Positions 15,013 to 20,104 of a stretch of 20,104 nt of DNA are shown here, piece by piece (the first letter of the stretch is position 1; each line of letters starts with the position of its first letter). The DNA is from Loki-b32 sp964493385. Its GTDB lineage: Archaea; Asgardarchaeota; Lokiarchaeia; Sigyniarchaeales; SOKP01. The notes beneath the pieces are model-generated. The model did not search any database and had not been told where the DNA came from. It saw only the letters and a program-made list of their open reading frames with translations. The position numbers and the translations under genes were made by a program. The stretch lies in the NCBI GenBank assembly GCA_964493385.1, contig CAZBNW010000043.1:1-20104 (forward strand), read 5' to 3'.

Positions 15013-15594
15013 ATGGAAATCTTACCATCTCTGAGTGATATTAAACGTTTACGGAAAAAATTAAACATAAGTCAAAAAGAACTAGGAGTAGTATTAAATA
15101 TTCCACAGTCTACAATTTCTAGAATTGAAAATGGAACTATAGATCCTCCATATTCTAAATTAAAAAAAATATATGAATATCTAGAGAATGAACGGAAGAT
15201 ACGAGAAAAATCTAAAAAACATGCCGAAGATATAATGACTCAAGATATCCAATCTATAAAATCTGGTTCTACTATAAGAGAAGCAGTAGATCTAATGAAT
15301 AAACATGAAATCTCACAATTACCAATAATAGAGAATAATCAGAATTTTGGTAGTATAACATCTAAAAAAATACAGAAATACATAACAGATAATCCAGAAA
15401 TTATAAATATGGATGTATCTCTTTTAAAAGAATTACCCTTCCCTGAAATTGATAAAAATTGGAATGTGAAGGATATATCTGATTTACTCTTGAAGTATCC
15501 TGCTGTTTTGGTGAAAGAAAACAATGATTATATTGGAATAATTACTGATTCTGATCTTCTTAGAATACCTAATAAAAAACAACAAAATTTCTGA
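15013..15594 (+). CDS. XRE-type HTH regulator with a CBS domain pair
   Basis: This 193-residue regulator has an N-terminal XRE helix-turn-helix (7-57, including NISQKELGVVLNIPQSTISR and IENG) and two CBS domains (about 72-125 and 133-185). CBS pairs bind adenosyl compounds such as AMP, ATP, SAM or methylthioadenosine; the first begins with AEDIMTQDIQSI and the second ends with DYIGIITDSDLLR. The fusion is common in archaea. Length is complete and the ATG at 15013 is the natural start. It is divergent from SAM synthetase with an inverted repeat between, which suggests that it senses SAM or a related nucleotide and controls the synthetase and itself. That link is inference from layout; the ligand cannot be read from the sequence. 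Confidence 0.92.
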   Translation: MEILPSLSDIKRLRKKLNISQKELGVVLNIPQSTISRIENGTIDPPYSKLKKIYEYLENERKIREKSKKHAEDIMTQDIQSIKSGSTIREAVDLMNKHEISQLPIIENNQNFGSITSKKIQKYITDNPEIINMDVSLLKELPFPEIDKNWNVKDISDLLLKYPAVLVKENNDYIGIITDSDLLRIPNKKQQNF

Positions 15595-15666
15595 AATTTA
15601 TCAATGTTTCAAGGTAAAAGCAATATATTTGTAAAATGATATTACCTAATAGAAAAAAGAATAATT

Positions 15667-15678
15667 TTTTTATACAAT
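15667..15678 (+). promoter_or_regulatory. Candidate TATA box for the HTH regulator gene
   Basis: TTTTTATACAAT lies about 27 bases before the TTG at 15700 and 42 before the ATG at 15715. It would give a leaderless transcript for the TTG or a 15-base leader for the ATG, so it does not decide the start alone. Confidence 0.3.
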
Positions 15679-15699
15679 ATTGTTTTTTAAAGATTAGAT

Positions 15700-16701
15700 T
15701 TGACGATTGAAAAGATGCTTCAAAAGATTGACGGCTTATTAAAGAAGGCTAATTACGAAACGTTAGCACTAGGAGATTTTACTATTAAGAAAAGTAAATT
15801 TTGTTTTGATCTTTTAGTTAAAAAGGATGATTTGGTATTTAGTGTAAAAATTTTTACTAATATAGATAATTTAAACGAAGACACCATTCGTGATATTAAA
15901 TCTTTGTCCTTAATCCTCAAATCAAAGCCTTTATTAATTGGAATTAGAAATCGGTATCAAAAATTAGAAGACAATACAATTTATGTAAGAGAAGGCTTAC
16001 CATTTATAACACTTAATACATTTGAGAATATTCTCAATGAGCAATATCCTTATATCTTAGCAAGAAGTGGTGGTGGAGTAGTATTTTTAGATGGGATATT
16101 AATGAAAACATTAAGAGAAAAGCATTCAATAACACGAAAGGAAATCTCAGAAAGTTTAGGAGTGACTAAACGAACCATATGTGCATATGAAAATGAATCT
16201 ATGCGTCCTTCTGAGAAAATTGCCGAAAAAATATTAGAGATCTTGGAAAATAATGATCTCTTTAAGAAAATCAATATTTTTGGATGGGCCATTAAAGATA
16301 ATATAGATAAAAAAGAAATGTTGGAAGAAAAAGAATTAACTCAATTTGAATATCATGTTCAGGATATAATAAAAGATATTGGGCTTTCTTCTTATTGGTA
16401 TAAAAAAGGATCTATTCCTTTCAAATTATCTTTATACTCCCAATCTGATAAAATAAAACTAGATGGCTTTTATCCTCTTTTTTCTGGTATTTCTGAAGAA
16501 CAGGGTAAAATTAATAAAATGAGCTTTCATTGCTTAAGGATGTTCACAAAATTGTTCCATAAAACTTCACTTTTCATAATAGATAACGATATCAAAATTC
16601 CTGAGCCGTTTAAAAAAGCAAATATTCCTATTGTTAAAATTAAAAATTTAGAAAGAGTAGATGACGAAGAAGAATTCATTGAACTCATCCAAGAATCATG
16701 A
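15700..16701 (+). CDS. Archaeal HTH-type transcriptional regulator with nuclease-like N-domain
   Basis: This 333-residue protein matches the widespread archaeal family of putative HTH-type regulators. The N-terminal domain (1-115) has the look of a restriction-endonuclease-like fold: FDLLVKKDDLVFSVKIFTNI then LILKSKPLLIGIRNR. An XRE helix-turn-helix follows (about 130-178: ITRKEISESLGVTKRTICAY then MRPSEKIAEKILE), and a C-terminal domain (200-333) of unknown function. The usual nuclease catalytic residues seem altered, and the N-domain is thought to be a sensor or dimerisation part. The start is uncertain: TTG 15700 or ATG 15715 (five residues shorter). It overlaps the RNase HII gene by 23 bases, so the two are cotranscribed. 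Its targets are unknown. Confidence 0.9.
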   Translation: MTIEKMLQKIDGLLKKANYETLALGDFTIKKSKFCFDLLVKKDDLVFSVKIFTNIDNLNEDTIRDIKSLSLILKSKPLLIGIRNRYQKLEDNTIYVREGLPFITLNTFENILNEQYPYILARSGGGVVFLDGILMKTLREKHSITRKEISESLGVTKRTICAYENESMRPSEKIAEKILEILENNDLFKKINIFGWAIKDNIDKKEMLEEKELTQFEYHVQDIIKDIGLSSYWYKKGSIPFKLSLYSQSDKIKLDGFYPLFSGISEEQGKINKMSFHCLRMFTKLFHKTSLFIIDNDIKIPEPFKKANIPIVKIKNLERVDDEEEFIELIQES

Positions 16702-17407
16702 GGATAAAATCGAATTAATTTGTGGGATAGACGAGGCTGGTAGAATTTAATTCAATTCGAATTATATGTTAAAAGGCTCTGTCTTAGGTCCTATGGTTTT
16801 ATGTGGTATATGTTTTATTAAATCAAATTTAAATTTTCTTTCAAAAATCGGAGTTAAAGATTCAAAAAAATTATCTTCTAAGAAAAGAAGCCAATTAGCG
16901 TATCTCTTGAAAAATGACTGCCATTCCCATAAAATCGTTGCAATCAGTCCTCAAGAAATTGACGAGAGAGAAGTTAAAAAAATTACAATGAATCGACTTG
17001 AAGAACTGAAGATGGCAGAGATTATTAACGATTTAAAACCAGATATAATCTATATAGACGCTGTTGATGTAAATGAACAAAGATTCGGAAAATCTATAAA
17101 AAGTTTATTAAATTATACCCCAAAAAAAATAATCTCTAAACATAAGGCTGATGATATATATCCAATAGTATCAGCAGGTTCCATAATAGCTAAAGATAAA
17201 AGAGATGCCTTAATTGAAGAACTCCAAACTAAGCATGGAAATTTTGGTTCAGGATACCCTTCTGATGTTAGAACAGTTGAATTCCTTAGAGATTTTATAA
17301 AAAAGAATAAAAAAGCACCTAAATTTGCGAGGAAATCATGGGATACAACAAAAAAAATTATTAATGAAGAACTATCTACCAGAAAAATAACTGAATTTCT
17401 TAATTAA
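16679..17407 (+). CDS. rnhB: RNase HII, reading frame split by a 30-base insert with a stop
   Basis: RNase HII cuts RNA in RNA-DNA hybrids and removes misincorporated ribonucleotides. From TTG 16679 the frame encodes a short leader then ELICGIDEAGR. It meets TAA at 16748-16750, and after ten foreign codons continues in the same frame with GSVLGPMVLCGI. Joining the parts restores the family motif GIDEAGRGSVLGPMV exactly. Downstream motifs are intact: DSKKLSSKKR, YIDAVDV with the catalytic Asp, HKADDIYPIVSAGSIIAKDKRD and GSGYPSD. A start at the later ATG (16766) would give 213 residues lacking the catalytic DE pair, so it should be inactive. The intact remainder argues for a spliced intron, or for a very recent mutation or sequencing fault. 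The 5' end overlaps the upstream HTH gene; the 3' end overlaps fibrillarin by eight bases. Confidence 0.85.
16745..16774 (+). other. 30-base insert in RNase HII: candidate intron or insertion
   Basis: The boundaries are 16745-16774 or, equivalently, 16744-16773. The insert has only four G/C in 30 bases and contains TAA in frame. Its ends can pair (TTTAA 16746-16750 with TTAAA 16769-16773), and the flanks can pair (GGTAGA 16739-16744 with TCTGTC 16778-16783, two G-U pairs). This puts both junctions in an asymmetric internal loop, similar to but not a strict bulge-helix-bulge of archaeal introns. TCGAATTA occurs both in the insert (16757-16764) and upstream (16710-16717), so slippage or template switching is an alternative origin. 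Confidence 0.5.
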
Positions 17408-18098
17408 TTGCTTTTTTAACTATGAAAAAAATATGATTAGCAGCGTATTTATGTATATTTACACTTTCTATAATATTTAATCCTGCCCTTTCAAGAGTTT
17501 TTTTCTCTTTTGAATAAATCTGTTCAGATTTTTGAATACTGTCAATTGATTGAGACTTAATCGCAATAATTAATCTACCTTCATCTTTTAGGTAATAATT
17601 ACAATTATCTATCGCAATTTTAGCTTGTTGTGGTTGTGCAACGTCTTGATAAATCAAATCTACATCAGTAAAAATGTATTTAGCATAATTCTCTGGAAAG
17701 CGAGCATCCGCTAATATTGGGATAATATTTGTCCTATTTGAAATATTTTGAATTAATTGTCTCATACTTCTTTCTGCGAATTCTACACCATATATAATGC
17801 CAGAATGTGTGATATCCGAAAGGTGAGAAATAGTTGTACCTGAAGATGCTCCCAAATACAAGCAATTCAAATTATCTGAAAAAAAATTAGTCAAAGGATT
17901 TTCTAAAATTAAAGCTGCTAATTTACTTCTAAACGGATCCCATTCTCTATATTCTAATCCCTTGTAAGTTATTAGTCGCTCTCCATATACTCTTTTTCCC
18001 ATATCCAAATTTTTAGTATATAGTTTTAATCTTTCTTGAGAACCAGAAATATACACATTGTAAAATTTAGGATGATTTCTAATCTCAACTTTAGACAT
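17400..18098 (-). CDS. flpA: Fibrillarin-like rRNA/tRNA 2'-O-methyltransferase
   Basis: This 232-residue protein is archaeal fibrillarin, the methyltransferase of box C/D guide RNPs that 2'-O-methylates rRNA and tRNA using SAM. The SAM-binding loop is YLGASSGTTISHLSD (81-95), followed by GVEFAERSMR (104-113), ILADARFPENY (128-138), IYQDVAQPQQA (149-159) with the catalytic Asp, and IAIKSQSID (178-186) with the catalytic Lys; VNIHKYAANH near 213-222 supplies the histidine. The N-terminal strand domain that contacts Nop5 (about 1-60) is present. Length is typical. It follows nop5 by 17 bases on the same strand, the classic archaeal arrangement. Its 3' end overlaps RNase HII on the other strand. 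Confidence 0.97.
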   Translation of the reverse strand: MSKVEIRNHPKFYNVYISGSQERLKLYTKNLDMGKRVYGERLITYKGLEYREWDPFRSKLAALILENPLTNFFSDNLNCLYLGASSGTTISHLSDITHSGIIYGVEFAERSMRQLIQNISNRTNIIPILADARFPENYAKYIFTDVDLIYQDVAQPQQAKIAIDNCNYYLKDEGRLIIAIKSQSIDSIQKSEQIYSKEKKTLERAGLNIIESVNIHKYAANHIFFIVKKAIN

Positions 18099-18115
18099 TA
18101 TTTAACAGTTTTATT

Positions 18116-19324
18116 TTATTTTCTTTTTTTCTTCGACTTTTTTTTAATACTTTTCACCGATTGTACTTTTTGGGGGGGATTCGGATATTTTTCTTCAATT
18201 TCTTTGATTTTATCTTCGATTTCATGTGATAATGAATCTCCAATGAATTCCCCATCAAAATGATCTACTTTAGCAGCAACTCCAATTTTCCCGGCAACAA
18301 CTCTCGCAATCTTACCTCGAATCCATGGCTTAGCAGATCTGATTTGATTCCATTGAAATATTAAGCCATGTTTAGGCCTTTTTTCACCAGTTTTAAGAAA
18401 TCGATATAAAGCTTTTTCTGCCCCAAGTAATTGAATTCTTGAAGCCGGCATGTAAGCTAATTTTTGCAAACTCCCTGCTTTAGCAATTAATTTTGCTCCG
18501 ATTAAGGAACCAATCAGAGAATTAATATTTGGAGCAAAATTTTCTAACAATCCTTCTAAGTACTTCTCTAATTGTATACGATAATTATCTAAGGAAATAA
18601 TTTGATCAGCATAATTTTGTATCATAGATAGATCAAAATTTGCACCCATTGATTCTAAAGCGTATTGTTCCAAAGCTTTAATTTTCCTTTCTTTTAAATC
18701 AACTTTATTTTTAATATTTTCAAGTGTAAAGTTTTCTCTAGAACCCAAATTTGAAATTAAATTTGCTAACACAATATTATTTTCAATAATTTTATCAGTT
18801 AATTCTGGAAAATGTAGTCCATACCATTCTCTAAGATGACTTGAAAACAGACTTATTGATTTTTTAATCACATCTAGAACCGTAATAATTTGAGTAATTA
18901 TATTATCAGAATGTCCACTTGCCTGACTAACTTTTCTTCTTGTTAATTTATCGCTTATTTCTTTATATTGTGCAAGGATCTCTTCACTTGTTTTATTTAT
19001 ACCAATTTTTTTTAAATGTTGTTCTAGATTTAAACGAAATGCTTTAAGTTCTGCCGATTTACTCTCAAATAAAGTTTTATATCCTAACTTATTTGAAGTT
19101 AAGGTCTCCAATTTTTTATTATCAAATGTAAATTCATTAAAACCAGAATTTTTTAGTTCTAATAAAAAATTCTCAAATACTTTTTGAATAATATCACTAT
19201 CTAATGCATAATAAAATTCAGCGATCTTATCATAATCGTCATCAAAATCAATAAAGTTTAAGATGTTTCCAATCTCATCAAATGCAAAAATTCCAATTAA
19301 AGTATCTGCTATGTAAGACTTCAT
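18116..19324 (-). CDS. Nop5 (Nop56/58) scaffold of box C/D RNPs
   Basis: This 402-residue protein holds fibrillarin and L7Ae on the guide RNA. The N-terminal domain (1-100) binds fibrillarin. A coiled coil follows (about 105-260), containing the family signature SLFSSHLREWYGLHFPEL (158-175). The NOP domain (about 262-370) carries GSLQKLAYMPASRIQLLGAE (284-303), RPKHGLIFQ (316-324) and RGKIARVVAGKIGVAAKVD (336-354). The C-terminus is a lysine-rich tail (KKKSKKKRK), common in this family. All diagnostic parts are present. It is the first gene of a two-gene unit with fibrillarin. A divergent AT-rich region separates it from the dihydroorotate dehydrogenase gene. Confidence 0.97.
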   Translation of the reverse strand: MKSYIADTLIGIFAFDEIGNILNFIDFDDDYDKIAEFYYALDSDIIQKVFENFLLELKNSGFNEFTFDNKKLETLTSNKLGYKTLFESKSAELKAFRLNLEQHLKKIGINKTSEEILAQYKEISDKLTRRKVSQASGHSDNIITQIITVLDVIKKSISLFSSHLREWYGLHFPELTDKIIENNIVLANLISNLGSRENFTLENIKNKVDLKERKIKALEQYALESMGANFDLSMIQNYADQIISLDNYRIQLEKYLEGLLENFAPNINSLIGSLIGAKLIAKAGSLQKLAYMPASRIQLLGAEKALYRFLKTGEKRPKHGLIFQWNQIRSAKPWIRGKIARVVAGKIGVAAKVDHFDGEFIGDSLSHEIEDKIKEIEEKYPNPPQKVQSVKSIKKKSKKKRK

Positions 19325-19367
19325 TTTGATTGTTTAATTTAATCTTATTTTTCCTTCATTAATAATT

Positions 19368-19376
19368 ATTATAAAA
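19368..19376 (+). promoter_or_regulatory. pyrD: Candidate TATA box for pyrD
   Basis: ATTATAAAA lies about 31 bases before the ATG at 19403, at the normal distance for an archaeal promoter with a very short leader. The divergent 78-base region must also hold the nop5 promoter. Confidence 0.35.
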
Positions 19377-19402
19377 CTATAATCATTATTGTTTTTTAAA
19401 AA

Positions 19403-20104
19403 ATGCTAGAAGTAAATCTTTCTGGTTTAAAATTAAAATCTCCTATTATTTTAGCTTCAGGAATTTTAGGAGTTTCTTTTTCTTCAATGAAAAGGGTCAT
19501 TGATGCTGGTGCTGGTGCTGTAACTACAAAATCTATTGGACCTCAACCAAGAAAAGGTTATAAAAATCCATCTATAATTGAGATATATCCGGGAACTTTT
19601 ATGAATAGTGTTGGTCTTGGTAATCCGGGTATTAATGAGTTTATCTCAGAAATAAAAGAAATAAAAAAATATAATATTCCTTTGATTGTGAGTGTTTTTG
19701 GAAATACTAATGAAGTTTATCTTGATGTAGCAACTAAAGCCGAAGATGCAGGAGCTGATGCAATTGAGATTAATATCTCTTGCCCTCATGCTGAGGTATC
19801 TTCTATAGGAATCGATAAAGACTTAACTTATGAAATTGTAAAATTGTTAAAAGAAAAACTTAATATTCCCCTTTTTGTAAAATTGAACCCTAATGTAACA
19901 AATATTGTAGAAATTGCTTTAGGGGCTCAGAATGGCGGTGCTGATGGAGTTGTTGCTATAAATACTTTATCAGCATTGAAAATAGATGTAAATACTAAAA
20001 GACCAATCTTATCACATGGAAGTGGTGGGCTTTCTGGGAAGGCAATACATCCTATAGCTGTAAAGAAAGTATTTGATTTATATAGAGTTTTAAAAATTCC
20101 GATA
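19403..20104 (+). CDS. pyrD: Dihydroorotate dehydrogenase, class 1B (partial, cut by window edge)
   Basis: The frame is open from ATG 19403 to the last base (234 residues), so about 70 residues of the usual ~300 lie outside. The enzyme oxidises dihydroorotate to orotate in pyrimidine synthesis, using FMN. Visible family segments are ASGILG, TTKSIGPQPRKGY, NSVGLGNPGINEF, GADAIEINISCPHAE with the catalytic Cys of class 1B, IPLFVKLNPN with the FMN-contacting Lys, GVVAINTL, and GSGGLSGKAIHPIA. Class 1B enzymes work with an iron-sulfur flavoprotein, PyrK, and use NAD; pyrK is not in the window. The cysteine rather than serine base rules out class 2. It is soluble, with no N-terminal membrane extension. 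Confidence 0.96.
   Translation, partial: MLEVNLSGLKLKSPIILASGILGVSFSSMKRVIDAGAGAVTTKSIGPQPRKGYKNPSIIEIYPGTFMNSVGLGNPGINEFISEIKEIKKYNIPLIVSVFGNTNEVYLDVATKAEDAGADAIEINISCPHAEVSSIGIDKDLTYEIVKLLKEKLNIPLFVKLNPNVTNIVEIALGAQNGGADGVVAINTLSALKIDVNTKRPILSHGSGGLSGKAIHPIAVKKVFDLYRVLKIPI

Noticed and set aside
16766..17407. RNase HII starting at ATG 16766
   Set aside because: This start lies inside the 30-base insert and omits the catalytic DEAGR segment, which is present in frame just upstream.

Overview
The window is very AT-rich and gene-dense. It reads as archaeal chromosome: it carries a Nop5-fibrillarin pair, an archaeal-type S-adenosylmethionine synthetase, a SmAP3-type Sm protein, an archaeal HTH regulator with an N-terminal nuclease-like domain, RNase HII, and two AN1-zinc-finger membrane proteins. 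Start sites often carry GGTGA or GAG-type Shine-Dalgarno sequences, and TTG/GTG starts are common. The mix of a very AT-rich genome, long lysine-rich coiled coils and a Nse3/MAGE-like protein would suit an Asgard-type archaeon, but that placement is inference.

Left part (1-9067, + strand): a tight run of eight complete genes with the tail of a ninth upstream, separated by 2-48 bases and evidently one transcription unit. Only the AAA+ ATPase (4723-5832) is recognisable at once. The others are a duplicated zinc-ribbon protein (1230-2195), three unrecognised proteins (52-1227, 2226-3365, 3390-4697), a charged coiled-coil protein (5881-6921), a coiled-coil protein whose C-terminus looks like an SMC/Rad50-type head that has lost its ATPase motifs (6939-8558), and a small tandem winged-helix protein resembling the Nse3/MAGE (KITE) partners of SMC complexes (8564-9067). 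My working hypothesis is an undescribed multi-subunit, probably DNA-associated machine in which an AAA+ motor accompanies an ATPase-dead SMC-like subunit and a KITE-like subunit. This is the most novel part of the window.

Middle part (9081-12427, - strand): four genes, read right to left: an AN1-finger site-2 protease, an AN1-finger rhomboid-like protein, HypB and a SmAP3-like protein. The rhomboid homologue has lost both catalytic residues, and its zinc finger is reached only from a CTG (or ATT) start. HypB lacks the histidine of its metal site.

Right part (12648-20104): three small proteins (one acidic/basic 51-residue protein and two convergent, overlapping zinc-ribbon proteins); S-adenosylmethionine synthetase divergent from an HTH-CBS regulator with an inverted repeat between them; an HTH regulator overlapping an RNase HII gene whose catalytic DEAGRG motif is split by a 30-base insert with an in-frame stop; the convergent fibrillarin and Nop5 genes of the box C/D RNA methylation machinery; and the start of a class 1B dihydroorotate dehydrogenase gene that runs off the window. 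I saw no tRNA, rRNA, CRISPR array or insertion sequence. No gene-free stretch exceeds 300 bases; the longest, 12428-12647, is an AT-rich divergent promoter region.
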